A stretch of DNA of 64,000 nucleotides from Streptomyces barringtoniae (GTDB taxonomy: Bacteria > Actinomycetota > Actinomycetes > Streptomycetales > Streptomycetaceae): positions 62,001-126,000 of the forward strand of contig NZ_JAJHNP010000027.1 in NCBI RefSeq assembly GCF_020819595.1, read 5' to 3'. The notes under the pieces were generated by a model. That model did no database searches and was not told where the DNA came from. It was given only the letters and a program-made list of their open reading frames with translations. How positions within the stretch are numbered: the first letter of the stretch is position 1; every line of letters begins with the position of its first letter. The position numbers and the translations under genes were made by a program. Positions 16,850 to 26,928 of this stretch are shown piece after piece.

Positions 16850-18241
16850 TCAGAGGGCGGGTTTCCCTGTGGTGAACAGCCAGGTCCGGAAGAGATCGTC
16901 CAGCTGCTGCCCGCTGACCCGCTCGGCGAGGCGGATGAAGTCGGCGGTGTCCGCGTTGCCGTACCGGTGGAGCCTGGTCCAGGCGGGCAGCAGCCGGAAG
17001 AAGGCCCGGTCGCCGATCCGCTCCCGGAGCATCTGGAGCGTCATCGCGCCGCGCTGGTAGACGGCGGAGGCGAACATCGTGTCGCGCTGCGGGTCGGCGA
17101 CCTCGGTCTGCCAGAACGACGAGTCGGCGGGCCGGGCGTCGTAGGCGGCGCGGAAGGAGTCGTGCGCCGACCTGGTCCCCTGGTGCTCCGCCCACAGCCA
17201 CTGGGCGTAGGTGGCGAAGCCCTCGTTGAGCCAGATGTCCTTCCACTGGGCCACGCTCACCGAGTCGCCGAACCACTGGTGGGCCAGTTCGTGCACGATG
17301 GTCGTCTCGTTGCGCACGGCCGAGTAGGCGGGCTTGCTCTGCACCTCCAGCGAGAACCCGGCCTCGGGCATGTCGTCCACGATCGCACCGGTCTCCTCGA
17401 ACGGGTACGGCCCGAAGATCTTCGACCAGTAGTCGGTGGCGGCGGCGGTGACGGCGTACACGTCGACGTTGTTGCTGTTCTTCAGCACCGGGTCGATCGC
17501 GACGTAGACCGGGATGCCGCCGGGGGTGCGCCCGGTGCGCACGTCGAACTTCCCGATGGTGGCGGTCGCGAGGTAGGTCGCCATCGGCCTCGACTCGCGC
17601 CAGTGGGTGTACGTCGAGCCGCCCTTGTCGTACGTCGACACCAGCCGGCCGTTGGAGACGCCGGTCAGGCCCTTCGGCGCCTTGATCCGGATGTCGTAGG
17701 TGGCCTTGTCGGCGGGGTGGTCGCTGGACGGGAACCAGGTGGAGGCGGCGTTGGGCTCGCAGGCCACGAAGACCCCGTCGGCCGTCTTCATCCAGCCGTA
17801 CTTGGAGCCGAACACGATGGGGCCGCCGAGGGGCTGGGGGGTACCGCCGTAGGTGACGGACACCCGGAAGGTGCGGCCCCGGGCGAGGCTGTGGCGCGGG
17901 GTGACGACGAGTTCGTCCCCGGTGCGCGTGAACTCGGCGCGTCTGCCGTCGACTTCGACGCGGATGACGTCCAGCTGCTGCAGGTCCAGGTCGAAGGAGG
18001 AGAGGTTCTGGGTGGCGCGCGCGGTGAGGGTCGTACGGCCGTCCAGTCGGCCGGTGTCGGGGGCGTAGGCGACGTCGAGGTCGTAGTGGAGGGCGTCGAA
18101 GCCGCCGTTGCCGAGGTTCGGGAAGTAGGGGTCGTCGATGCCGGGGGCGCCGTGGGTGGGGGCGGGCGCGGCGGCGATGACGAGGAAGGAGACCGCCGCG
18201 GTCGCGAGAGTCCCCAGACGTGCCGAACGGGAGAGTGCCAT
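16850..18241 (-). CDS. Secreted M1 family metallopeptidase
   Basis: This is a zinc aminopeptidase-like protein of 463 residues with a Sec signal (first ~30 residues, ending APAPTHG). The N-terminal beta domain resembles aminopeptidase N / leukotriene A4 hydrolase. The catalytic HELAH is at residues 317-321, with the third zinc ligand E340 in WLNEGFATY. A GAMTL-type exopeptidase region follows. It lacks the long C-terminal helical domain of 850-residue enzymes, as is usual for short secreted Streptomyces M1 proteins. It lies upstream of the TRIC-like gene on the same strand, with a short gap. Confidence 0.94.
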   Translation of the reverse strand: MALSRSARLGTLATAAVSFLVIAAAPAPTHGAPGIDDPYFPNLGNGGFDALHYDLDVAYAPDTGRLDGRTTLTARATQNLSSFDLDLQQLDVIRVEVDGRRAEFTRTGDELVVTPRHSLARGRTFRVSVTYGGTPQPLGGPIVFGSKYGWMKTADGVFVACEPNAASTWFPSSDHPADKATYDIRIKAPKGLTGVSNGRLVSTYDKGGSTYTHWRESRPMATYLATATIGKFDVRTGRTPGGIPVYVAIDPVLKNSNNVDVYAVTAAATDYWSKIFGPYPFEETGAIVDDMPEAGFSLEVQSKPAYSAVRNETTIVHELAHQWFGDSVSVAQWKDIWLNEGFATYAQWLWAEHQGTRSAHDSFRAAYDARPADSSFWQTEVADPQRDTMFASAVYQRGAMTLQMLRERIGDRAFFRLLPAWTRLHRYGNADTADFIRLAERVSGQQLDDLFRTWLFTTGKPAL

Positions 18242-18341
18242 CAGTCGTCCCTTTCGAGCGTGTACCGATCAGTGGTCGGACACGAACGACTGTGCGCTCT
18301 CCCGTTCGGGCATGTGCATGACTTTGCCCAGTTGTCATGTG

Positions 18342-19739
18342 CTACTTGTCGGTTGACTCCTGGGACTCGGTCTCGGAGGCCTCGGCGGAGGCTTCAGAGG
18401 TCTCCTCGGCGGACGCCTCGGTGGTCTCCACGGAGGGCTCCTCAGCGGGCTCCTCGGCGGCCTCCGCCTCGGTCCCGGCCTCCTCGGCAGACGCTACGGC
18501 GGCCTCCTCGGCGGCCGGCTCGGCCGTCTCCTCGGCCAGCTCCGCCGCCACCGCCGCCGACGTCTCCGCCGACTCGGCGAGGACCTCGTCGGCGACCAGC
18601 TCGGCCGCCTCCTTCGCGGCGGTCAGCAGAACCGTGTCCTGCGGGGCCTGGTCCTCGAAGTTCTCCGGGTGGTGGCAGGCGACCCGCTGACCGGGCTTCA
18701 GCTCCAGCAGCTGCGGCTCGGTGGACCGGCAGATCTCCGTGGCCTTCCAGCACCGGGTGTGGAAGCGGCAGCCCGAGGGCGGCGAGATCGGCGAGGGCAC
18801 GTCGCCCTTGAGCAGGATGCGCTCGCTCTTGGCGTTCTTCCGCTTCGGGTCCGGGATCGGCACCGCCGACATCAGCGCCTTGGTGTACGGGTGCATCGGC
18901 GCCTTGTACAGCGAGTCCCGGTCCGCCAGCTCCACGATCTTGCCGAGGTACATCACGGCGATGCGGTCCGAGACGTGCCGGACGACCGAGAGGTCGTGCG
19001 CGATGATCACGTACGTCAGGCCGAGCTCCTCCTGGAGGTCGTCCATGAGGTTCACGACCTGCGCCTGGATCGACACGTCCAGCGCGGAGACCGGCTCGTC
19101 CGCGACGACCAGCTTCGGCTTCAGGGCGAGCGCGCGGGCGATGCCGATGCGCTGGCGCTGACCGCCGGAGAACTCGTGCGGATAGCGGTTGTAGTGCTCG
19201 GGGTTGAGACCGACCACCGACAGCAGTCGCTGCACTTCCTTCTTGATGCCGCCCTCCGGCTCGACGCCCTGGAGCCGGAAGGGGGCTCCGACGATCGTGC
19301 CGATGGTGTGGCGCGGGTTCAGCGACGAGTACGGGTCCTGGAAGATCATCTGCACGTCGCGGCGCATGGGACGCATGCCGCCCACGCCGAGGTGCGTGAT
19401 GTCCTTGCCCTCGAACTCGATGGTGCCGGCGGTCGGTTCGAGCAGCCGGGTGATCAGCCGGCCCATCGTCGACTTGCCGCAGCCGGACTCGCCCACGACG
19501 CCGAGGGTTTCACCGGAGCGGACCTCGAAGTCGAGCCCGTCGACCGCGCGGACCGCGCCGACCTGCCGCTGCAAGAGGCCCTTCTTGATGGGGAAGTGCT
19601 TCTGCAGCCCCGTCACCTTCAGCAGGACCTCGCCGGGAGCGGCGTCCTTGTTCAGCGTGGCCGTACCGGCGGACTTCTCTTCCGTGCCGTCGCTCTGTGC
19701 AGGGATCCTCACTGCCTTGTCCTCTGCGTTCTCACTCAC
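18342..19739 (-). CDS. Peptide ABC transporter ATPase (DppF/OppF-type) with long acidic tail
   Basis: This is the second ATPase of an oligopeptide/dipeptide importer. It has Walker A GESGCGKST (residues 83-91), signature FSGGQRQRIGIARAL, Walker B LVVADEPVSALD, and the C-terminal oligopeptide/Fe-S-type extension with cysteines in SGCRFHTRCWKATEICR. The ATPase part ends near residue 359. Residues 360-465 are an unusual tail of 106 residues, dominated by Glu, Ala, Ser and Thr with almost no basic residues. The start overlaps the DppD stop by four bases (ATGA). It is the last gene of the operon. Confidence 0.95.
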   Translation of the reverse strand: MSENAEDKAVRIPAQSDGTEEKSAGTATLNKDAAPGEVLLKVTGLQKHFPIKKGLLQRQVGAVRAVDGLDFEVRSGETLGVVGESGCGKSTMGRLITRLLEPTAGTIEFEGKDITHLGVGGMRPMRRDVQMIFQDPYSSLNPRHTIGTIVGAPFRLQGVEPEGGIKKEVQRLLSVVGLNPEHYNRYPHEFSGGQRQRIGIARALALKPKLVVADEPVSALDVSIQAQVVNLMDDLQEELGLTYVIIAHDLSVVRHVSDRIAVMYLGKIVELADRDSLYKAPMHPYTKALMSAVPIPDPKRKNAKSERILLKGDVPSPISPPSGCRFHTRCWKATEICRSTEPQLLELKPGQRVACHHPENFEDQAPQDTVLLTAAKEAAELVADEVLAESAETSAAVAAELAEETAEPAAEEAAVASAEEAGTEAEAAEEPAEEPSVETTEASAEETSEASAEASETESQESTDK

Positions 19740-20829
19740 AGCTTCGGCGCAATCTCTTCGGTCCAGATCCGTTCCCGCTGCTCCTGGGACATGTGGCAGG
19801 CGGCCCAGTGCTTGCTCCCGACCTCGGTCAGCTCGGGGCGGACCGTGCGGGTCAGGTTGTCCTTCGGGATGTCCGCGTACGGGCAGCGCGGGTTGAAGGC
19901 GCAGCCGGACGGGATGTTGATCAGCGAGGGCGGCGATCCCTTGACCGGGATCAGGCGCTCCTGCTGGTCGCGGTCGAGGCGCGGCATCGAGCCGAGCAGA
20001 CCCCAGGTGTAGGGGTGGCGGGGCTCGTAGAACACCTTCTCGGCCGGGCCGCGCTCGACGCAGCGGCCGCCGTACATCACCAGGATGTCGTCGGCCAGTT
20101 CGGCGACGACGCCCAGGTCGTGGGTGATGATGATGACCGCGGAGCCGAACTCCTTCTGCAGGTCGCGGATGAGGTCGAGGATCTGCGCCTGGACCGTCAC
20201 GTCGAGCGCGGTGGTCGGCTCGTCCGCGATCAGCAGCTCGGGGTTGTTCACCAGCGACATGGCGATCATGGCGCGCTGGCGCATACCGCCGGAGAACTCG
20301 TGCGGGTAGCTGTCGACCCGCTTGTCCGGCTGCGGGATGCCCACACGGTCGAGCATCTCGACCGCACGGCGCTTGGCGGTCTTCTTGTCGACGTCGTGGT
20401 GGGTCCGGTAGGCCTCCACGATCTGCGCGCCGATCGTGTAGTACGGGTGCAGCGCCGACAGCGGGTCCTGGAAGATCATCGCCATGTCGCGGCCGCGCAG
20501 CTTGCGCACGTGGTCGGGGTCGGCGGACAGCAGCTCGGTGCCGTTCAGCCAGATCTCGCCGGAGATCTGCGCCTTGCGCTTGCCGTACTGGCCGGCGGTG
20601 TGCAGGCCCATGATGCCGAGCGAGGTCACGGACTTGCCGGAACCCGACTCGCCCACGATGCCGAGGGTCTTGCCCTTCTCCAGCTGGAAGCTGAGCCCGT
20701 CGACGGACTTCACCAGGCCGTCGTCGGTCGGGAAGTGCACCTTCAGGTCGCGCACTTCCAGGAAGGAGGACGGCGCGGGCGAGGAGTCCGTGGGCTCGCC
20801 CACGGCCGCTCCGGTCTTGCTGAGTTCGG

Positions 20830-20833
<4 letters not shown>
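19736..20833 (-). CDS. Peptide ABC transporter ATPase (DppD/OppD-type)
   Basis: This is the first ATPase of the importer, 365 residues. It has Walker A GESGSGKSV, Q-loop MAMIFQDPLSALHP, signature FSGGMRQRAMIAMSL, Walker B LLIADEPTTALD, and the C-terminal cysteine segment GCAFNPRCPYAD of peptide-transporter ATPases. The start is the ATG of MTELSKTG; the long open frame upstream overlaps the permease and is not coding. It overlaps dppB by four bases and dppF by four bases, indicating translational coupling. Confidence 0.96.
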
Positions 20834-21828
<995 letters not shown>

Positions 21829-21848
21829 AGCTAACGGCCCGCCGCGGA

Positions 21849-21885
21849 CCGCGGGCCCTTCGGAGGTCGTCCGAGGGGCCCGCGG
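21849..21885 (-). terminator. Strong hairpin between substrate-binding protein and permease genes
   Basis: A 16-bp stem (21849-21864 with 21870-21885, one G-U pair) closes a five-base loop. It lies just downstream of the binding-protein stop and upstream of the permease start, inside an operon read leftwards. There is no long T run. It is best read as a partial terminator or 3'-end stabiliser that raises binding-protein mRNA relative to B, D and F. Confidence 0.75.
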
Positions 21886-21939
21886 CTCGCCGCGCCGGCC
21901 TTCACCTGCCTTTCGTGCCGTACGGCGGGTGTGCCGGGT

Positions 21940-23727
21940 TTACTTCGTGGACTTCAGGCCGAGGTTGACGAAGTCGTAGTAACCGCTGTACGCGTTCGTC
22001 GTGTACACGTTGGCCAGACGCGAGGAGCGGATGTTGAGCAGCCGCTCGAAGGTGAAGGGCAGGTAGTACGCGCCCTCCATGACCTTGTGGTTGATCTCGG
22101 TGGAGAGCTGGGTCTTCTTCGACTCGTCCAGCGTGGTGGTGTACTGGTCAAAGAGACCGTCGATCGTCTTGTCCTTGATCAGAGCGTAGTTGTTGTTACC
22201 GCTCTGCAGGATGTAGTGGCTGCTCCACAGCGGGATGCCGTAGCCCTGGACGGTCGGGAAGTCCGGACCCCAGCCCATGATGATGATGCCGAGCTTCTTC
22301 TTCGCCACGTTCGAGGGCGAACCGATGATGCCCGGGCTCTGCGAGCCGTCGTACTGGTAGATGTCGGCGTTGATGCCGACCTTCTTCAGCGCGGCCTGCA
22401 GGGACTCGGCGGTGGCCACTTCCTGCGACTTGTTGTTGCGGACGGCGATGGTGGTGGAGAAGCCGTTCGGCTTGCCGCAGGCCTTGAGCTCCTGCTTGGC
22501 CAGGTCGACGTTGCCGTTCTTGTTGGCACCGGAGATCTGGTACGGGTCGTACTTCTGGCCCTCGCCACCGGCGAGAGTCGGCGGAAGCATGTTGGTGCCG
22601 ATGTCACCACCGGCGACCGGGCCACCGCGGGCGGTCTGCAGCGACACGTGGTCGGCGGCGTAGATCACGGCCTTGCGGCAGTGGAGGTTGTCGAACGGCT
22701 TGACGCTCTGCGGGAAGACCGCGTAGCGGATGAAGCCGGAGACCGGGTTGTCCAGGTTGTCCTTGTGCTGCTTCAGGGCGATCTGGCGGCCCTGCGGGCC
22801 CAGGCCGGTCTGGGAGGCGTCCACGTCGTAGTCGCCGTTGATCAGCTGCTGGTCCGAGTTCACCTGGTTGGTGGAGATGTCCAGGGTGATCTTGTCCGGG
22901 TAGGCCTTGCGGACCGGGTCCGAGGAGGCCTTCCAGTTGGAGTTGCGGACCAGGACCAGGTTCTTGCCCGGGCTGTACGACTGGAACTTGTACGGACCCG
23001 AGGAGAACGGGTGCAGGCCGTACTTGGACTTGGTGTCCATGTCCTGGCGGACCGGGGAGGCCGTGACCATCGCCAGCACCTGCAGGAAGTCCGAGTTGGG
23101 CGTCGGCAGGTGGAAGACGACCGTCTTCGCGTCCGGCGTCGAGATCGCCTTCAGACCCAGGTGGTCCTTCGCGGAGTCCTTGTACGGACCCTTGTAGGTG
23201 TTCTTCGGGTCGAGCATCTGCTGCAGGTAGATCGGACCGCCGGACAGGACGTCCTGCGCCCAGACGCGCTCGATGCCGTACTTGATGTCCTGGGAGGTGA
23301 TCGGCTTGCCGTCCTCCCACGTGACGCCGTCGCGCAGCGTGAAGGTGTAGGTCTTGCCGCCGTCCGAGACCTTGCCCATGTCGGTGGCGAGGTCCGGGGT
23401 GAGCGTGGCGCCCTCGGCACCCGGCGCCGTCTTGTAGGTGACCAGCTGGCGGCTGTAGTAGCGGGAGAAGTCCCACATGAAGCCGTAGTAGCCGCGCGTG
23501 GTGTCCCACGAGTCGGCGTCCTGCGTGCTCACGAACTTCAGCGTGCCGCCCTTTTTGACCTGGTCGGCCTGGGCGACCTTGTTGACCGCGGCGTTGAAGC
23601 CGGCCGCGCCGTTCTTCGAGCCGCCGCCGTTGCCACCGCCGCACGCCGCCGTGGTCAGCAGGCCGGCGACCACTGCGGCAGCGGCAAGGGCCTGCTTGCG
23701 CCGCCCTGAGGTGCGTTGGGTGTTCAC
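21940..23727 (-). CDS. Peptide ABC transporter substrate-binding lipoprotein (DppA/OppA-type)
   Basis: This is an SBP_bac_5 family extracellular binding protein of 595 residues. The GTG start is preceded by GGAGG. The signal sequence ends in the lipobox TTAAC (Cys near residue 29), followed by a Gly/Ser-rich linker. The mature protein shows GGTLKFVSTQDADSWD, WEDGKPITSQDIKYGIERV and YAADH-type segments characteristic of the family. It lies between the C and B permease genes, which is not the usual order. Substrate specificity (peptides or other) cannot be read from sequence alone. Confidence 0.95.
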   Translation of the reverse strand: MNTQRTSGRRKQALAAAAVVAGLLTTAACGGGNGGGSKNGAAGFNAAVNKVAQADQVKKGGTLKFVSTQDADSWDTTRGYYGFMWDFSRYYSRQLVTYKTAPGAEGATLTPDLATDMGKVSDGGKTYTFTLRDGVTWEDGKPITSQDIKYGIERVWAQDVLSGGPIYLQQMLDPKNTYKGPYKDSAKDHLGLKAISTPDAKTVVFHLPTPNSDFLQVLAMVTASPVRQDMDTKSKYGLHPFSSGPYKFQSYSPGKNLVLVRNSNWKASSDPVRKAYPDKITLDISTNQVNSDQQLINGDYDVDASQTGLGPQGRQIALKQHKDNLDNPVSGFIRYAVFPQSVKPFDNLHCRKAVIYAADHVSLQTARGGPVAGGDIGTNMLPPTLAGGEGQKYDPYQISGANKNGNVDLAKQELKACGKPNGFSTTIAVRNNKSQEVATAESLQAALKKVGINADIYQYDGSQSPGIIGSPSNVAKKKLGIIIMGWGPDFPTVQGYGIPLWSSHYILQSGNNNYALIKDKTIDGLFDQYTTTLDESKKTQLSTEINHKVMEGAYYLPFTFERLLNIRSSRLANVYTTNAYSGYYDFVNLGLKSTK

Positions 23728-23797
23728 GATCTCGGATCCTCCGGATTTGATGAGAGACCCCGTGGCGGAGCTCACGGGACGCTTGGGATACGGCACG

Positions 23798-24805
23798 TCA
23801 GCGGGAGGCCTTCGGGTCGAGCGCGTCTCGCACGCCGTCGCCGAACAGGTTGAACGCCAGCACCGTGATGAAGATCGCCACGCCCGGGATGACCATGTAC
23901 ATGGGGTCCGAGTCGTAGTAGTCGATCGCGCTCGAGAGCATCTGTCCCCAGGAGGAGGTGGGCGGCTTGACGCCCACACCCAGGAAGCTGAGGGCCGCCT
24001 CGGTGAGGATGTTGGTGGGGATCATCATCGTCGTGTACACGATGATGGGCGCGACGAGGTTGGGCAGCAGCTCCTTGAAGAGGATGTAGAACCGCCCGGC
24101 GCCGAGCGAGCGGGCCGCCTCGACGTACTCGCGTTCGCGCAGCGAGAGCGTCTGACCGCGCACGACACGTCCGATGTACGGCCAGCCGAAGAAGCCGATG
24201 ACCAGGATCATCACGAAGACGCGCACACCCGTGCCGGTGAGGCCCAGCATCTGGTTGGGCATGACGGAGACCAGCGCGATGATGAACAGCAGCTGCGGGA
24301 AGGCGAGCAGGCCGTCCATGACCCGGCTGATGAGCGAGTCGACCCAGCCGCCGAAGAAGCCCGCCAGGATACCGAGGACGGTGCCCAGGATGACGGCCAC
24401 CACGGCCGACAGGAAGCCGACGAGCAGCGAGATCCGGGCGCCGTAGAGGATGCGGGCGAAGATGTCGCGGCCGTTGACCGGTTCCACACCGAGCAGGTGG
24501 TCGCCGCTCAGGCCGCCCAGGGACCCCTTGGGCGTGCTGAAGAGCGGGTCGATCAGGCTCTGGTGGTACAGGTCCGGGTCCTGGCCCACGAGGCTCGTGA
24601 TCACCGGTGCGAGCAGCGCGATCACGATCAGGAGAAGCACGACTATGCCGCCCGTGAGGGCGAGCTTGTCCCGCTTGAGGCGTTCCCAGGCGATCCGTCC
24701 CAGGGACCGGCCCTGGACGGCCTTCGCGTCGCCGGCCGCGACCGCCGCTTCCTCGGCCGCACCCGGGGCCGCTTCCGCGGTCGGCTCGTGCAATGGTGCC
24801 GTCAT
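23798..24805 (-). CDS. Peptide ABC transporter permease (DppC/OppC-type)
   Basis: The 335-residue permease has a long hydrophilic Ala/Glu-rich N-terminus (about 45 residues) before the first membrane helix (LTGGIVVLLLIVIALLAPV) and about six helices in all. It has the DppC motif region YVEAARSLGAGRFYILFKE and ends with FGDGVRDALDPK. The start ATG is that of MTAPLHEP; the open frame upstream is rejected. It is the first gene of the importer operon, 70 bases before the binding-protein gene. Confidence 0.95.
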   Translation of the reverse strand: MTAPLHEPTAEAAPGAAEEAAVAAGDAKAVQGRSLGRIAWERLKRDKLALTGGIVVLLLIVIALLAPVITSLVGQDPDLYHQSLIDPLFSTPKGSLGGLSGDHLLGVEPVNGRDIFARILYGARISLLVGFLSAVVAVILGTVLGILAGFFGGWVDSLISRVMDGLLAFPQLLFIIALVSVMPNQMLGLTGTGVRVFVMILVIGFFGWPYIGRVVRGQTLSLREREYVEAARSLGAGRFYILFKELLPNLVAPIIVYTTMMIPTNILTEAALSFLGVGVKPPTSSWGQMLSSAIDYYDSDPMYMVIPGVAIFITVLAFNLFGDGVRDALDPKASR

Positions 24806-24893
24806 TAGGCTGGGACCCCTCTCAACCGGCGGTAGCCGGCCCGCGCTTGCCGCTGGTAGCGGCATCAAACAGTCCGTCGTACACAGGGGCGAA

Positions 24894-25003
24894 CCCCTTG
24901 AAGGGGGAGTCTTCAACGCTGGCGCGATCAGCCGCCAGCCTTGACGGGGAATGGATGCGCAACCGTGATGCAAGCTGGCGTTTCCTGTTATGCGGACAGG
25001 AAA
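24894..25003. promoter_or_regulatory. Inverted repeats upstream of the importer operon
   Basis: Two symmetric elements sit between the SseB-like gene stop (25075) and the dppC start. One is a 13-base palindrome CCCCTTGAAGGGG (24894-24906). The other is an 8-bp inverted repeat, TTTCCTGT (24981-24988) with ACAGGAAA (24996-25003). They could be operators of the importer or a terminator of the upstream gene. Confidence 0.4.
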
Positions 25004-25074
25004 TCGCGGCGACCGGACGGCGCCGGGCGGGAGATAGGGGTGCGGCGAAGGTCTTTACGGGCGATATGCCCAGG

Positions 25075-25893
25075 TCAGTAGCCGCCGTGCACCGGTGGAT
25101 AGCCGTAGCCGGCGGCCGGGGCCTGGGGGGAGGCCTGGAGCTGCGGCTGGGGCGGGGCCGCGTGGGCCTCGCGGTCGTAGAACGGCCGGGCGTTGACCCG
25201 CATCCACATCACGACCGGGTCGTGGTCGTCGGTCATGGCGACCGTCGACACCGGCAGGCCCTCCGGGACCGCACCGACGGACTGCTGCATCATCGCGCGC
25301 ACCGAGTCGACCGCGGCCGGGGAGGTGTCGTACACGTCCAGGCCGATGGCGAGGTACGGCGCGCCGAGCGCCGGCTGCACCCAGGCGCGGCGCAGGGAGC
25401 GCAGGGCCGGGGTGCGGTGGGCGTTCTGCGCGAGGAGGGCGTAGAACTGCGCGATCTCGATGCCGGGCTCGGTCAGCCGGAGGGGGCCCGCGGGCTGGCG
25501 GTCCAGACCCGTGGCGATGCGGCGCAGGTCCAGCCAGGGGATGCCGACACCGCCGCCGGGGGCGTGCGGGTTGAGCCAGAGGCCGTAGTGGTCGGGGTAG
25601 AGGGTGCGGGCCACGTCGAGTCCCTCGACGACCTCGTACGACCGGTTCCAGCCGCTGGCCGAGAGTTCCTGGGCGGAGGTGACGCAGGGGGCGTACTGGA
25701 AGCCGTCGACCTCCATGTTCCCGTACTGGGCGTCCGGGGAGCCGGCCTGGCCGTGCCACAGGAGCATCCAGATCTGGCCGGAGGACGGGGTGGCGAGGGC
25801 GCGGAGCAGGGCCTCGTAGGCGTCGTAGCGGCCGGGGGTGACCTGGCGCAGCGTGTGTTCCACGCCGACGCTGCCGCTGTGGCTCGCGCTCAC
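25075..25893 (-). CDS. SseB family protein (paralogue 1)
   Basis: The 272-residue protein resembles SseB (enhanced serine sensitivity) proteins. The N-terminal half has a short helical start and the strand-rich segment GQIWMLLWHGQAG, then YPDHYGLWLNPHAPGGGVGIPW. The C-terminal half (SseB C-terminal domain) includes LRRAWVQPALGAPYLAIGLDVYD and ends DPVVMWMRVNARPFYDRE. The last 30 residues are Pro/Gln/Gly-rich. The adjacent gene encodes a second SseB-like protein with the same final motif, so the pair arose by duplication or works together. The biochemical role is unknown. Confidence 0.85.
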   Translation of the reverse strand: MSASHSGSVGVEHTLRQVTPGRYDAYEALLRALATPSSGQIWMLLWHGQAGSPDAQYGNMEVDGFQYAPCVTSAQELSASGWNRSYEVVEGLDVARTLYPDHYGLWLNPHAPGGGVGIPWLDLRRIATGLDRQPAGPLRLTEPGIEIAQFYALLAQNAHRTPALRSLRRAWVQPALGAPYLAIGLDVYDTSPAAVDSVRAMMQQSVGAVPEGLPVSTVAMTDDHDPVVMWMRVNARPFYDREAHAAPPQPQLQASPQAPAAGYGYPPVHGGY

Positions 25894-25969
25894 CTGTCGT
25901 GCCCTTCTTGTCGTGCCCCGGTGTCTGGAGACAGCTTATGCGCCTACTGGCCCGGGGCCCTGGGTGCGT

Positions 25970-26050
25970 GCACGGGTGCGGTTGTGTGCGGCTGGTCGCG
26001 CCCACGCGGCGGAGCCGCATGTCGGGCACAGCCCCGCGCCCCTCAGGTTG
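25970..26050. repeat. Possible dispersed Streptomyces intergenic repeat
   Basis: The segment contains gctggtcgcgcccacgcgg, then a GCGGC-gga-GCCGC hairpin (26006-26018), then cacagccccgcgcccct. I recall very similar sequences between genes of many Streptomyces. It lies between the two SseB-like genes. The assignment rests on memory of the pattern, not on a search. Confidence 0.45.
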
Positions 26051-26070
26051 GCTGCCCCTTGCGTCGGCTT

Positions 26071-26862
26071 CTAGTGGCCGTGCTGGTAGAAGGGACGGAC
26101 GTTCGACCTCAGCCATTCGGACACCGGGTCGTCCGTCACGTCCATGAGGACCAGGTTGACCGGCCACTTGACCGGGACTTTGCCGAGGGCTCTGCCCAGG
26201 GCCTGCAGGGGCAGGGTGCGCAGGTCGCCCTCCCACTGGGACAGCTCGACGCCCACGAACATCACCGGCTCGTCCGTCTCTATGGCGGCCAGGCAGCGGC
26301 GGGCGGTGAGGACCACGCCGGTCCCGGCGAACTCGGCGGACGCGGCGGAGAGGAAGTCGACCGGGTCGTCCTGCCAGTCGGGCTCGAAGAGGCGGACCCG
26401 GGCGCCGGTGTTCGGGCCGTCCAGCGGGGTACGGCCGGCTCGGCACAGCTCGGCCACCGCCGCGGGCGGGAGCGGGATGCCGACCAGCGCGTCGGGGTTG
26501 ACCGCGAGGCCGACCTGCGGGGGCAGGCCGCGGGCGAACTCCACGGCGGGGGCGATGGTGTACGCCATGTGGGAGCCGGCCGCCTGGCGCAGCTGCTCCT
26601 CGGAGCTGAACACCGGGACGTAGGCCTGGCCCCCGATGTCCAGCGTGGGCAGGTCGAGGGCGGTGCTGTCCGGGCCGCCGCCGCTGGGCAGCGGGATCCA
26701 GAGCAGGCTCCGGCCCAGCACCTCGATGATCCGGCCGGCCGCGGCGGGTATGCCGAGGGAGGCCGAGAGCACCTCCTCCAGCTCGTTGCCGGGCCAGCCG
26801 CCGTGCGGCTGGGGGTGCGCCTGTGCCGGGAAGTCCGCGGGAATGTCCGCCGGGAAGTCCAT
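26071..26862 (-). CDS. SseB family protein (paralogue 2)
   Basis: The 263-residue protein has the SseB-like layout. An N-terminal helical region (GNELEEVLSASLGIPAAAG) is followed by LLWIPLPSGGG, LDIGGQAYVPVFSSEEQLRQ and GLAVNPDALVGIPLPP. A C-terminal domain ends NLVLMDVTDDPVSEWLRSNV. The terminal motif (DDP-V-WLR-N-RPFY) matches that of its neighbour. SseB was named for an E. coli serine-sensitivity phenotype, and the operon 1.1 kb upstream handles serine and glycine; that proximity may be coincidental. Confidence 0.85.
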   Translation of the reverse strand: MDFPADIPADFPAQAHPQPHGGWPGNELEEVLSASLGIPAAAGRIIEVLGRSLLWIPLPSGGGPDSTALDLPTLDIGGQAYVPVFSSEEQLRQAAGSHMAYTIAPAVEFARGLPPQVGLAVNPDALVGIPLPPAAVAELCRAGRTPLDGPNTGARVRLFEPDWQDDPVDFLSAASAEFAGTGVVLTARRCLAAIETDEPVMFVGVELSQWEGDLRTLPLQALGRALGKVPVKWPVNLVLMDVTDDPVSEWLRSNVRPFYQHGH

Positions 26863-26928
26863 CTGCCTACCGCCTGCTGGTAACCACTGCTGTGACCATG
26901 AAGGCTATCGGGTGACCGTGACAGTGCC

